Positions 22,889-34,604 are shown, counted from the first letter of the stretch. The stretch is 64,000 bases of DNA from Cerrena zonata (GCA_038087015.1 JASBNA010000085.1:62001-126000), one strand, 5' to 3'. Numbers and translations are program-made. Notes: generated by a model not told the origin, from the sequence alone.

Positions 22889-23440
22889 TCACATATCTTG
22901 AAGTCGACATTCCAACATACTTGGAAGTTGTGCTCTCACTTGATAGCATCCTGCATGTGCTGTCACATGTACATCCATCTGGCAGATAAGATTTCCATCA
23001 ATGCGAGGTAGAAATGTTGCATTGATTATTTTATCCTCATCATCATCGAGGGCAACCAATTGAACTGGTGTAGGCGACAGCTCACTTGGTTCTTGATCGC
23101 GGCATGATTTCGACCATTGGATACTTGTAAACAATTAACGAAAGTTTCTCAAGGCGAAATATCTGACACTTGCCTGGAGACAGTGGAGGTATGTAGCTCG
23201 GATATACTGCAATTATCGTCTCGGCAAAGAGCAATTTGTAAGTTGGGGAATGATCTGAGAGTATTAGAAGTTTGCATGTCTCCCTCGATGTTTCAATTAT
23301 ATGGATTTTGTGTTCTTGATTTGAGGTCGACAAGACAGAAAGAATGGTTTGTTATTGCTCCCGTATATCGCTGGGTCGTCACGGGTTACCCACGAACATA
23401 CGGCGGGAAGACCAAACTGACATTGTTTGTCCTTATGAAC
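22889..23440 (-). CDS. Possible small multi-exon hypothetical gene
   Basis: Three open segments can be joined on the minus strand. The first is a short exon MSVWSSRRMFV (near 23430). The second encodes HKIHIIETSRETCKLLILSD through PPLSPGKCQIF (about 23333-23120). The third encodes LSPTPVQLVALDDDEDK through PSMLECRLQDM, ending at 22889. The last join needs a short 40-nt intron. The content looks coding, with a mixed amphipathic pattern and no low complexity, but no family is recognised and no second copy exists for comparison. Confidence 0.35.
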
Positions 23441-24054
23441 ACTTACATGCTGGGGTCACTATAGTATTGAATAGACAGCGTCAATATATTACGTCACGAT
23501 ATATAATAGATGGTTAGATATGAGACAAGACCTAATACAGATATTGTAAAAGCCCGCGGATGGCACCTTACCATCGTCAGTGCTCACCACAACAACATCA
23601 AACTGAAGCGACATGCCCCAATATAGTATCATGATACCTACTATCTCCCAGACACCGCCCGTGCGGTACACATCCCATCGTTACCCATCCGCTAGACCAA
23701 ATTCAATCGCACTCGATCCTGCTCGGATGCACTCCTCGATACAACTTTTCACTGGCTACATATGTCAATGTTTGTTTCGAGGAGGCCAAAGGACTAGATG
23801 CGAACAGATTGAAGCACCACACTAAGTTATTCTGTCATAACTCACAGTGGACCAAATTACATTGTAATTCGAACGACAGATTATGGAGAAGTTCAATCGA
23901 CAATTATGCCGTACAGTGAGATCAACCCAGGCACGTCATATCCCGAAGATCGTGGAAGACCTCTGGTTATTGCCGTGGATTGTTGTAGAATTACGACAGA
24001 CATGCCTTATAGTTATAAATAAATACAAGACACACAACCTACTGGTACATCCCA
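23441..24054. other. Gene-free stretch
   Basis: About 610 bases with scattered short frames only. Nothing else was seen. Confidence 0.3.
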
Positions 24055-24240
24055 AGAGTTGCACGATCCTCCTTGTTAGTTCAGCGAGCCACTTTGCAGT
24101 CGTAAGGGTTTCGTGGTAATACACGTGGAGGACAACGTTCCTTTCAGAAGAATCATTGAGATATTTCTGCAGCTCGCAGGTTTCCGCGCGGCGGCCTCGC
24201 AGGTAGTATCAGTCAGCACTATAATCAAGGTGTCACAGCA
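24055..24240 (-). pseudogene. Remnant of the DR1 gene, internally deleted
   Basis: The plus strand reads GCACGATCCTCCTTGTTAGT, then AGCGAGCCACTTTG and TTTCGTGGTA-ACACGTGGAGG. This matches the 3' part of the DR1 gene around 19598-19672. It then jumps to AGGACAACGTT (matching near 19830) and to TTTCCGCGCGGCGG (near 19948). Point changes and two internal deletions break the frame. It is an old partial copy of the same family, 2 kb beyond DR1 copy 1. Confidence 0.75.
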
Positions 24241-24394
24241 GCAATAACGATCATAGATATATTCAGGGCCGAGGATGAAGAAGAAAAGTTAAGAACATCC
24301 ATGGTGAGAAACCTCTGATAGGGCGGTGGCCAGAAAGCGGCTTGATGCTTCCCAGCTTCCCAGAATCAAAAGGCATAGTAAGCGATGACTAGTG

Positions 24395-25013
24395 ACGACA
24401 GGAAATGTGGATAGGGAATGGGTGAGCTGTGGTGAGAAACCGCCCTCTGTCGTGATTTCGAGTTCTGCAAATGAGAAGTGCCCATTGAGTATGATTAGCT
24501 TTCGCTATGTTTTGTTCATGTGGTCGCATGATGGGTTTCTACTTACATCGCAAATAGAGTCCATAATCCACCGTAATCAATACAAAGAAGAATAGGCTTG
24601 CTCCAGGTGTAAGGAGACAGAACAGCCTCTGAAATAGCCGAGGAGGGGGTCGGCGAAGAGCTAAGAAAAAACACAAACCACATTAGTCTTTTACCGCATG
24701 AGCAAAGAGTCCGCCAGTCGAATAAAGCATTGAGTCACGATGCAACGCCCGTCCGTAAATGGATCGATGCGTGAGAGTGACTGTTCGAACAGACAGTGAA
24801 ACGACAGAGGATGCAAGAAAGACACACGGAAGTAGTAGCGATAACAGTGGGGGCCAGATGCAGCCACAGCGAAGCATGCACACGTCTACACATTAACTCC
24901 CGTCCCTCGTCAACAACTAGAGTCAACTAGCAGCCTGGTTGCGAGTGATTCGAGGCTGAGCTCCTCGAACAGAAAGTCGAATCCGAACGAAACGAAGTAG
25001 ACTCACTGCAGCA
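24395..25013 (+). repeat. Upstream flank shared by E3 and E5
   Basis: Identical by eye to 41866-42484 with a constant offset of 17471, continuous with E3. The duplicated block at this locus is therefore 24395-26152. E1 does not carry this flank and E6 has only a diverged version of it (about 57054-57700, inverted). No gene is evident in it. Confidence 0.9.
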
Positions 25014-26152
25014 CACTTCGTTTCCGGTACCAGGTATCCTTTGGGTTGATTCATTGTTTCGCTAATCCGATCGTCAGAGTATTATGGGACGAAGAGAGGC
25101 TCGACTTACGGAACCCGTGTCCAACCTTGGCAATCCTAGGAGTTCGTCAACTGATCCTGTCACAGTATTGATTGATGTCGTAGAACGGATGCTTGAGGAT
25201 ACCTGCAGTATGAGTACCACATTCTATGATTCCATCCGCGAGAAATTTCGGGATACGATCGTCTCTACACTCTGAGAAACGTAGACGGAGTGAGGGCATT
25301 GGGTGGACAATTGTCTCGACCATGCATGGCATACACCCTGCATGTAGAAGCTGGGTCAGCTGCATACGAGAAACAGCAACACGGGCAAAGAACAGCGGTA
25401 CCGTGAGTGAGCAGGAAACAATATGTGTGACCGACCACCGGCTGGTGACTGCGTGTCTGGCCGCATCTATGCACTACTGGACACATCATGTCTTTGCCGT
25501 GCACAACAGCCCAGACGAGTCCTCAGACAGATGGTCATGTCATATCCACCGCTTGTGACCACGCTCACCGACAGGACGGGAAGCCCCGACGATCACCCAC
25601 AGAACGCATATGAAGAAACAAGGTCTTCGCAAGGCTACCTCCATAGAACGTAGTTGAGGACGAAGAGAAGTGTCGGATGATACAGTAATCGGTGCGGAAC
25701 ACGGTGCTACGGCCAGCGACTTCAGTCGACAGAATTTCAGAGGTAAAAAAGGCCCTCGCTTACCATGTTCGTGTCCAGTCCCAGTAGTAATAGAGAACCT
25801 GGCGAAGCTCCGAGTCGTCAAAGGCCCGTCCCAGGTTAGGTTGCAACTGTGTATGAGCAGGCCGATACTTCTGGTGACGATATCGATCGCGCTATCTGGC
25901 GTTGTCGCTCGGACAGCTTCCGAGATGAACCTGGAAATGAGAGTACATCCTACATACGGAAACAGATCAGCTTGTATACGCAGAACATTGATACGATAGG
26001 ATGATACCTAGTGGGACAACCTGCGGAGAAAAAAGACGACACTCGAGATGTGTGACTGATCACCGACGTCAGCGACTGACTGGTACTGACTGGTACTGAC
26101 TGGTACTGACTGGGACCGACCACTGACATCAGCGACTGACCACCAACTGACT
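25014..26152 (+). repeat. E repeat copy E3
   Basis: Nearly identical to E5, with a few substitutions (for example near 25915 and 25937). It has one core (near 25470), a three-unit CTGGTACTGA VNTR and ends at CACCAACTGACT just before where the second core would begin. This truncation point differs from all other copies. Confidence 0.9.
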
Positions 26153-26891
26153 ATTGCACCGGAAACCACTCAAAAACGTTCATTGACGCTGCAGCGTGCG
26201 TCACCACTTGTCAGTACTAGTACTCCGGGGTCCGAGTTGGGTTTATCGTCTGCTTCGCCGATCGCTTCCTGATGTCATGATCAATACCAGACGGTGGGGC
26301 CTATCATAGGACTCCGGTTAAATGAACTTATCTTGTTATTTTCCTATGTCCGACCTCTTTCCCCCTCTCTCATGTCGCCCCTTGTTGGTTTTCGCGCCCT
26401 GAATCATACACGAATACTAAGAACGAGTTGACCCCGTCGAGGTACGTTAGACTCGAACACAAACTATCAGAAGGATATGCAACTTACCGAGACCGAGACC
26501 GAAGGGAGGAGATGCGTACAAGACGCATCGGAAGTCTGCAAAAGGTATGTTTGTTTGTATGTTTTTGAATAGATGTGAATATATACTGACTTACCGTTGA
26601 CAAGAGATCCTTCGATCCTATCAACTTCGGCAGCAACGCCTCGTGCGGACGTCCTTAGCGACGGATACGGACCTTGGAAGACAAGTCGGAGAGGAGGATA
26701 TTAGTGAGGATGGATAGAGAGACGATAGACTTTCTGTGCAGTAGATACCGCGAATTAAGCAAACAAGGCAGTCCAAATCATGTTATTGTATGTCTTTGTC
26801 CATTCACAGCCGAGCTCGATATTAAAAGCAAAAGAACGAGGAGACAATACAAATATAAGGAATCGGGTCAAATGTAAGCTGGATCGATAAC
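26153..26891. other. Intergenic stretch with a diverged copy of an IR2-arm segment
   Basis: Bases about 26165-26330 (TTCATTGACG, GTCAGTACTAGTACTCCG, GTCCGAGTTGGG, CTGCTTCGCC) match the segment 39470-39640 and its IR2 partner near 59960-60120 with many differences. The rest, to 26891, shows no clear gene. A 67-codon frame at 26674-26877 is open but unsupported. Confidence 0.5.
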
Positions 26892-27968
26892 TTAACCATT
26901 ACTCCTTCGTATCAACATCAGTTGAAGATCATTGCAAATCTGAAAGTATCAGTATCCCAGCAGTTGATGATTAATTATGTAGATGGAACGTACAAGCCGA
27001 AGGCACCCAGCACATAGGCTGTGCGATGCGAGTAGTTCTGCGTTTAGTCCCCGGTCGGATCCAGTGGGGAGCACCAGCCTGCGTGAAGAAGAGCTTTAAT
27101 GTTGATTGCGACGGATGTGAAACATCAGTATCTAGATCACGTATGACCCTCCATTCAAGCTCTCCATCTTCATTCTTGTTGTACATCCATAATTGAATAG
27201 TGCGACGACCTTCAACAGGAGGCAAATCCCTAATATAGATATCACCCAGAATCAGCGTTACGGAAGGATCTAAGCGTTCGGGGTATGGGATAGGTTGCTG
27301 ATGGTTTCCAGCGTGGTAAATGTGACTCCTCAGAGAATTAGGAATATCGGGATGCAATCGAGGCTTAAGAATCTTCCCCTTAATGTATGGATTCTATTGA
27401 GAGCGAATGAGTTTAGCAACTCGCACCACCATATGTTATGCTCAGCATACGAACCATGAATATGCCTCCGCTAGGCCCTGCGTTAGAATGTCTGGTATCG
27501 GCTGGGTTTTCTGCGCTGACCAGCGCAGAATTGGGAAGTTGAGTTTCTGCCAAGTCCAGATCCCGGACGGTCGGGTGCGTGTTTGCATATGGTAGAGGTT
27601 GGGAGGATTCATTAGGTTCCTTTGGATCCTCATACATGAATACCTCGGGAGCCAGTATGCCGTTAGTGTCTGCGGCGTTGACAACTTGGCCAGAGGAGGA
27701 GGAGGAAGATGCTGATGCAGGCGCCACTGTCGAAGACACACCCTGGATATGTATGATTGAGAGTTACTAGATAAATGGAACGGAATTAGCTCACAGAGTG
27801 GCGACTAGTTGTCTGGGGATCAGTGCCAAACCAGCGCCTTGATACTATAGTGAAAGAGTTAGTTTCAGCATAGGAGAAGGAAGGTAGCGTGACAATAGGG
27901 GCTTCGTCTCCCTCAGCAGGCTTCTTATAGAAGACGATCCATGACGATGGTTCTGCCTTGGCTTCCAT
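26892..27968 (-). CDS. Hypothetical protein, paralogue of the gene at 6822-7928
   Basis: The minus-strand start is MEAKAEPSSWIVFYKKPAEG. The gene has the same exon order as its paralogue: an N-terminal exon ending near FGTDPQ, a Ser-rich exon ending GGIFM at a GTTCGT donor, and an exon starting NPYIKGKI that contains LGDIYIRDLPPVEGRRTIQL, GAPHWI and CWVP. The final exon would be short and start after an AG near 26940, ending in TAA at 26892. Its donor (GTGCCT) is weak, so the C-terminus is uncertain; without that intron the protein ends at 26971. Sequence has diverged well beyond the recent duplications, but frames and introns are kept, which suggests that both copies were under selection. 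Function is unknown. Confidence 0.7.
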
Positions 27969-28373
27969 GTTCGACTATCGGCTTTCACAAAGATTTACAA
28001 AGAGAGGGTAGAACGAGGTTCACGAATAACGAGTCAAACTTGAAAGATCAGTCTCGAAACACAGACGCATATGGAAAGTGACGGGCATTACCGGTCGGGC
28101 TCTAAAATTACATCCAACCTCCTTCCCAGACGTCTCAAGACCGGTGCTCAAGACAAACATGGAAAGCGGCGGACATTGCTGGAAATGATGTTCTTTGCGG
28201 CTGGTACCTATATATATAGTCGCCACTCTATTGTGTTTCTTTAAATTAATAAATTAAAAAAATTACAATCTGTCTTTTGTAGTAACGGGGCTATAAGTAC
28301 AAGACATTACTTATGTACTAGTATGCAGACGCCGATTCCCTTTTCGCATCAAATTTAGTCATGTGTCACGACA

Positions 28374-28381
28374 TGACGTCA
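28374..28381. promoter_or_regulatory. Palindromic TGACGTCA (CRE/ATF-type site) upstream of the SUN gene
   Basis: A perfect CRE-type octamer 126 bases before the proposed ATG at 28500. bZIP factors of the ATF/CREB class bind this sequence in fungi. Use here is inference from position only; the same octamer also occurs near 39581 and in its IR2 partner. Confidence 0.35.
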
Positions 28382-28499
28382 CCCGTCATGAGTTCGAAAC
28401 TGGAGCGTTGACGCGTACGCTCCTTCTTTATTGTCGAATTACCCAGCTTCTAACTTTCAGCGCAGACCTTACCTCACAGGATTCTACATCTGTCACGAA

Positions 28500-30121
28500 A
28501 TGTCTACTAGTAGGGGTCAACCTAGCTCTGACCCACCCCTTGTTTCTCGATTACTAGTCCAACAGCCGTCATTCATTGAAGCTGCCTTCGGTTCACCAGG
28601 TCTCTTGGGTACCGCGCATCGTGAACCAATGGTATATATATATATCTCTCTCTTGCTTCTTATTAGTTTCTTGTGCAAAATATTCACTCACCTTATCTTC
28701 TAGATTCACATAGATTTTGGTCGGTCGGTGAAAGATCCTGTACAACGTCAGGTATCGACGAGACCCGCAGTGGCGCATATTGCAATGGACCAGACCGTGA
28801 GTAACTTTCTTGACATCCTTATGCTTATGGCGTATGTAAGCTTCCTTACCAGCTCTCTGCTGCATCCGCCAATGACTCGTCGGTCAGAACAAAGGCCCCG
28901 TCCGTGATTCCCATCGTTCCCCAGCAAGACGCCAACAGGCAGATGCGACCTGTAACCAGTAGTGAATCAATAGGCACATCGCAACCACAGTCTTCTATTT
29001 GTGGACCGCCTCAGCCGAGCATTGCCATTCCCCCCTCTGCTGAGTCTACCGATCGCGTCGCTGACACTGCGGAGTCGAATCATGAGCTTAAGGATGACAT
29101 GAAGGAATCACATCATGCACCTCCTCTACGTCCACAGACTACAACTCATGTCGCCGACCATACTGCTCCGCAGTCGCATGAAACGGCTGCCACACGCTCG
29201 TGCTCGCCAAGTCCTTTTCTCGCATCTTGTTGCCAAGTGATCCTATCTCAGTGTATCAACATTGCTAAAGAGATCCCCACCCATCTGATCCTATCTCTTC
29301 TCCTAACTGTGCTAGGTGGTTTGGCCACACAGTTCCTTTGCATGGATGAGAGCTCTCAACACTTAACACTTGCGTGGTGTCCCGCTCATAACCGTCTCCC
29401 GGAAGAATATCTTGAGCTTGGCCGTAACCTGATGTCTTTGGAAAAGACTCTACGTTCTAGTGTACGTGAATGCACTGCATCCCTACACATACAAGATGGC
29501 GGCATAGTTCAGGACTTTGCCGACTTCGACGCCGGGGCGTTGCCGATTATAGAATTCACCTCACCAACGTTTCAAGTGCGCTCACGACCCGACATCAGAT
29601 TCTGGGAACAAGGGATGAATCGTAAGCACAGAGCTTCCCATCCCCCGTCGATGGCTTTGATGTCAGTCAAAGAGGCCGGGTATTGTTGGCCAATGAAAGG
29701 AACCGCAGGCCGTTTAGGAGTACGATTGGCCGCAGAGGTTCTAGTCCAGAATTTCACTATCACACACTCCAGAAGTACTCCTTCCTTTCCATCCGCACCA
29801 AAGGATATCATCTTCTGGGGTATAGCTAAACTTCCTGATGATAATCGCGCAGCTATTCTAGGTCAACTTACCACCGTATCCCCTTCATCTATTCCTTCGA
29901 TGTTAAGAGAACATATACCGCACTCCTGGGATGTAATTCCTCTGGGGATGTTTGTCTATGATATACATGGCAAAAACGCAACCCAGACCTTCGTTGTGGA
30001 TCCCGTTTTGAATAGATTCGGTATCAAACTTGGCATAGTGGTTTTAGAGATTGCAAGCAATTGGGGTGCCCGGCAACACACTTGTCTATACAAGTTAGGA
30101 GTTTATGGTCAAACGAACTGA
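28500..30121 (+). CDS. SUN-domain nuclear envelope protein
   Basis: Three exons fit in frame: 28500-28631, 28704-28796 and 28895-30121, giving 483 residues. The start MSTSRGQPSSDPP precedes a long Ser/Pro-rich nucleoplasmic part. One membrane span lies at about residues 202-224 (HLILSLLLTVLGGLATQFL). A short linker of about 55 residues follows, then a SUN domain at about 281-480. SUN hallmarks are QDFADFDAGALPIIEFTS, PPSMAL, CWPMKGTAGRLGVRL, SAPKDIIFWG, LGMFVYDI and SNWG...TCLYKLGVYG. SUN proteins of the Sad1/UNC-84 type sit in the inner nuclear membrane and bind KASH proteins in LINC bridges, which attach nuclei, spindle pole bodies or telomeres. The lumenal linker is short and has no evident long coiled coil. 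The gene appears intact and lies just inside the right arm of IR1. Confidence 0.88.
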
Positions 30122-30199
30122 GATATACTTAGTAGTATTACTTTCGTGCATTGATGTATATACTTGTTTGGATTAAATACTACTAGTAACGTTGCACTT

Positions 30200-30665
30200 T
30201 GAAAAGTTAACTCCCAATGTAAACTTCGTGCATAAAGACGGCGTACCACCTCCGAGCCTTAGTTCGCAAGAAGATACCGAAAAAGCGTTTTCAGATCCCA
30301 GTAGAAGTTTGCAAGCAGCTCACTCTGGATATCCAGACATTGACATGGACAGTGAGTGTTATGAGCAGTCGCCACTCGTCTTGGGGTAGAAACGGTAGGA
30401 CTGCGTCCAACTGACTCCTTCCTGCCCTTTGTCGAGCACTTCGTCCTGATGACCCCTCGCATCGCGCGAGTCTCGGGATTGGAAAGACTACAGACAGACG
30501 AAGACAGCGCTTCTCACTGGCCGTTGCGCCGCATCGCCCAACACCCTTATAATCAGGCTCTCTGGACTTCCACGTCCGATGTCGTTACTCCTAAATCTGC
30601 CCTGCTTTGCGAAGACATCATTTTGGTAGTCATCGTAGAATTCTTCCATCATGAGTCCTACATGT
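30200..30665 (+). pseudogene. Possible truncated two-exon gene without start
   Basis: An open segment (FEKLTPNVNFVHKDGVPPP to DIDMD) joins over a short intron (GTGAGTG to GGTAG) to RPTDSFLPFVEHFVLMTPRI and further to the stop at 30665. The joined frame is about 145 codons with coding-like composition, including HWPLRRIAQHPYNQALW. No in-frame ATG was found at its 5' end. It lies between the SUN gene and a degenerate E copy, so it may be a fragment brought in by rearrangement. Family not recognised. Confidence 0.35.
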
Positions 30666-30669
30666 GATC

Positions 30670-31140
30670 ATCGGGCTTGCCGCTCTGTCGGTGTGGTCAC
30701 AAGTTGTGGGTATGACATGTCCATCTGTCTGAGGGAGGCTCGTCAGGGCTGTTGTACACGGCAAAGATACGATGTGTCTAGTAGTGCATAGTGCGGCATG
30801 CAGGTGGTCAGTCACACGTATTTCCTGCTCGGTTACAGTATCATCTTTCTCTACCTCGAGCTGCTGCTTATTGTATGTTGCTGGCCCAGCTCCTATATGT
30901 AGGGTGTATCCTATGAACGGTCGGAACAACTGTTAACCGAACGTTCTCACGCCGTCTCCTATGCTCATCTGAAGTGACAAGATCAATGAATGCCTTCCAT
31001 CTAGTGTGACAGGATCATCGAGGCCAGACACACTCCGAGTCTTCGTAAGTCGAGCCTCTCTTCGTCCCATAATACTCTGACGATCGGATTAGCGAAACAA
31101 TGAATCAACCCAAAGGATACCTGGTACCGGAAACGAAGTG
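30670..31140 (-). repeat. E repeat copy E4, degenerate
   Basis: Up to 31043 this is an inverted, clearly diverged copy of E (core near 30752-30800, CACAAGTTGTGGGTATGACATG, ATGTAGGGTGTATCC, then a deletion). From 31044 to 31140 it becomes identical to the start of E1 as part of IR1. The inner breakpoint of IR1 therefore lies inside E on both sides. Confidence 0.8.
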
Positions 31141-31801
31141 CAATTCCTCACGTTTGTAACCGCAAATCTTAATACACGCACACACAGACACGGCATCCGT
31201 TTTCCTACGGACTCGGAGTCGTCGATCCGGGCTGGACGCAGTCGAAATGATATGTATCCTTTCGTCATTGATGTAGCACATCGCTCCGCTGTATCCTCTT
31301 TGCATTCTCCGTCTTGAACCTACCATACTATCGTCCAACAGCCCACCTACGGCGGAACCACACAGATATCGATGTGGCACGCTTGGGAAATCCTGGGATG
31401 AATTTCTTTGCTCTCGACGGAAAGTCAATGTTGTCTCATCCTACCATAGTCATCTCTTAGTGGCACTTGTTTTTGCCGTCCGCTGTGGAATCTCACCTCC
31501 CCGCTCATCTACCCGACCCTAGCCATGCTATTAATTCAGGTCCGAGGCCCCGTACGCCCAAGTACGTGAAGTTATTATACCCATAATTAGGTACGTGTGG
31601 TTTCTTTCCAGACGCAAATACCCGTGACCTCTAAATTTCCCAAGTACTTTTCTTGATAGAAAAGGGTGTACCCTTATGTCCACATGTACTGCAAATCCAT
31701 GTGAATTGACTGCCCGACCAATCCAATTTGGACTACATTGCGCTCTTCCTGCCGTCTCTCCTCCCATCTTCCTCTGACTCTGTTAGAATCCATTCTCTAC
31801 T

Positions 31802-32566
31802 ATGTCGCAACAAGCCAACATTGACAGTGTTTGCAAGGAATATTTGGATTTATTATCTGGGATCGATGAGATAAACCTCTCGTTGGGCCCAGAATTGCAA
31901 CTATCGCAGCAACATCATCCTTTTGATATTGCTTCATCTCCCCTTCAAAACGCGATACACGCAATAATGGTTACCTCGGCTGATCTTTCCCGCTTGCGCG
32001 ATCTGAAATTCCTGCACGCAGTGATCGCATATTCAAGGTCACGCTTCCTGATCATTTCCTCTCCAACCTTTGCTCGGCCTCGAAGTAATATAGGTTACAT
32101 ATTCGATCCTAATCGTGGTCAAGCAGATGTGTACTTCCGGGACCTCGAGAGCGAGGTGTCCGCTATCCTAGTATATCTCCGGCAGATGCAACCTGTGCCT
32201 GAGCACCTCCGTCTTCACGCCAGGTTTTATGCTCACTTGGTCAGGCAGGTCAGCCAACTTCTCAAAGATCTTGATACGGTTAAGGAGGTTGAGCGGAATC
32301 AGGTCAAGGTATCACTATACATACTCACAGGTGAGCACCGACATTTATCATCGTTGCTGTCTCCCGGAATAAACTTCCATAGTTTCCACCAACTTTTTGC
32401 CGTCTCGATCTGCTATCAACCACGCTCTTCATTCGCCACTGTTACCCCTGAACCTAGCGAGGGAGCTGGCATTCGGGCACTAGGAACCATTGCGCTACTC
32501 TCTATCATGCTTATAGCCGAACCCCACGTGCTGCCAAGGAACTGGCAAGAAAGATGCTTCCTTTAA
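31802..32566 (+). CDS. Hypothetical 254-aa helical protein (right-arm copy)
   Basis: Same protein as the gene at 3967-4731, in the other IR1 arm. ATG start after CATTCTCTACT. The helical segments and hydrophobic run described there are preserved. The possible intron would be 32331-32382. It is transcribed in the same direction as the two following arm genes (307-aa and FKBP), with more than 1 kb between genes. Confidence 0.6.
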   Translation: MSQQANIDSVCKEYLDLLSGIDEINLSLGPELQLSQQHHPFDIASSPLQNAIHAIMVTSADLSRLRDLKFLHAVIAYSRSRFLIISSPTFARPRSNIGYIFDPNRGQADVYFRDLESEVSAILVYLRQMQPVPEHLRLHARFYAHLVRQVSQLLKDLDTVKEVERNQVKVSLYILTGEHRHLSSLLSPGINFHSFHQLFAVSICYQPRSSFATVTPEPSEGAGIRALGTIALLSIMLIAEPHVLPRNWQERCFL

Positions 32567-33680
32567 ATTTGGGCGGGCGGCCAGCGATGTACATCTACAT
32601 CTGTTGCCCCGGGTATTTTGCGTTTTACCGTCCCGGGGAAATACCTGATCGCTGCAACTTTGGCTTTGGCAATGTCCCGTACTATGCATACTTTATTACT
32701 CTCCAAGGTTACTCTACTACGTCCGCAGTTTCACCGATAAGGTACGTCGGGACTTTATAACGTTGGTAGACTTGACGAAACTCATGTTACAGTAAGCAGG
32801 AACGCGGTCGATACCTTCAAACAAGTGTGGCACAAGACGGGATCCGGAGCATTGGCGATAGCTTGCGTAAGAGTGAGCTAGAAGATACAAACGAGAGTGA
32901 GTAAGTCCATAGTATATTACACTCGTCAAAGCATATTCATCGAGTCTTCAGAACTTCACGCGCATCGTGGAGGGGAAATGTAGAAATTGATACAACATGT
33001 GTCTATCGATATCGGACTGATGATACCTGTGATACTGAGTGGGATACCCGCTCACCTCACAAGGGACAACAAGAAAGACGGACGGTACACTACAGGTTAA
33101 CTCTGCCATTGTGCACCATCCTACGCTAACTATGGGCGCAAGCCCTACGGCATAGGGCCGAGCGATTCATAATACGCATCAGACAGGGGTACGGTATTCG
33201 GCAGCGGAGCAGCCATTGAGCTAATTGGTAAAGAGTCTGAAGACCAGCTAAGTACCTTATTGTTACTGTAATAGCTGCTTGTCGCGGTCCAGACTCGGTT
33301 AGCTGGGGATGCATCTTGTCTCCGGGTCGTTTAACTGTCCCTAACAGAGAGCTACTTCCGAGTCGGTCGTTCAACTACTGCTCACTGACTGCTCCTGTCA
33401 CTTCCTGTCAAACCGAATCCCGTCCACAGTTGGGGGAACGAATAGTTGAGACATGTTGTATCGATGTGTGATGAGTGGCTCAATCCCTCTCAGCCCTAAG
33501 CCTCGCGATCGGAATGATGTCGACGTCTCGCACGGGCTTGATTCCACCAGTTTCTAGATCTGTGAAGAGTTTCTTTGTTCTCTGCCACTGATTATGCCAC
33601 TCAGAGGATCAGTACACATATTTAAGGAACGTAGCTTCCACTAACACTTCATACGGAACTTCTTTCTGCTGTGTTACCAA
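32567..33680. other. Gene-free stretch in the IR1 right arm
   Basis: Mirror of 2853-3966; no gene seen. A GAGCTAATTGGTAAAGAGTC stretch near 33221 looks like a tRNA D-arm but does not extend into a full cloverleaf. Confidence 0.5.
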
Positions 33681-34604
33681 ATGTCCATCCCCTATAACTA
33701 TAACGCCGCCGTCACTGAGCTTGCATTTCCATCACGGAGCAACTCCCAGAACCACAGTATCCCTCGCGCGAATTCTATCGGCGTGGTGCATCCCTTTCAG
33801 ATCATGTCCGAAGCCACTATCTGGAACTATGTGCTCATGTGCTCCCTCCGCCAAGCTTACCACAGATCCATCATATCCCATCCTAACCAGCTTGGATCTA
33901 TAAGTTCTTATGCTTGGGACCGCCCGGGATCGCCTTTCATAACACCAAATCCATTTACTCTCTCCACTCATCAAATACCCGTTCCTCGCATTGTAGGTGA
34001 CATTCACCGCTTCGCCGCTGTTCTCCGTGAACTCGATCCAGTAGCTGGCCATGAACAACAAGTCAACACTAACTGGACCTGGGATCCGAGCTATATGTGG
34101 CTGCGTACCGATCAGTTGGTCAATACGGACAGTCGATCATCTCCAGGTGTCTTCCGAGTCCGAGCTCTCAGAGAACTCATCGTTCATCTTTTTTCTGGTC
34201 TCAAACGGGACACTACCCTTGTCCTCAACCCCCCCAGTCCCCAGATCAGTCTCAACGAATGCCGTTCATTAACCCCACATCCAATCTACGGTCACAATGC
34301 TCAGAGTGCCCTGATTCCTTACCTTCCTTACTCCCATATTCTGGATGAAGGACTTCCATTGGATCTACGTAACGTCCCTGAAGTCGAAATCGAGCTCGAC
34401 TTTTCCGGATTGCTTCTGCCTATCGATGACTTTGAATCCTTCTATGATAGGGTCTTAGGCGATGACGGATCTTCTATTTGGTCTCTTTCGGATGATTCTA
34501 TTATCTCCGAGTCGTATGACGATGGTTCATACAGTACAACGAGTGGATTGGTGGAGGACAACGAGATCATGATGGACTATATCTATGTTGATGAGGACTT
34601 TTGA
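33681..34604 (+). CDS. Hypothetical 307-aa protein with acidic C-terminus (right-arm copy)
   Basis: Same protein as at 1929-2852, on the plus strand here. The start ATG follows TGTGTTACCAA. Single exon. It precedes the nucleoplasmin/FKBP gene by 1 kb, the stretch between containing the microsatellite. Function unknown. Confidence 0.7.
   Translation: MSIPYNYNAAVTELAFPSRSNSQNHSIPRANSIGVVHPFQIMSEATIWNYVLMCSLRQAYHRSIISHPNQLGSISSYAWDRPGSPFITPNPFTLSTHQIPVPRIVGDIHRFAAVLRELDPVAGHEQQVNTNWTWDPSYMWLRTDQLVNTDSRSSPGVFRVRALRELIVHLFSGLKRDTTLVLNPPSPQISLNECRSLTPHPIYGHNAQSALIPYLPYSHILDEGLPLDLRNVPEVEIELDFSGLLLPIDDFESFYDRVLGDDGSSIWSLSDDSIISESYDDGSYSTTSGLVEDNEIMMDYIYVDEDF

Noticed and set aside
33205..33290. tRNA-like stretch (GAGCTAATTGGTAAAGAGTC), mirrored near 3250-3330
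   Set aside because: Only the D-arm resembles a tRNA; the D-stem does not pair properly and no anticodon stem, T-arm or acceptor stem follows.
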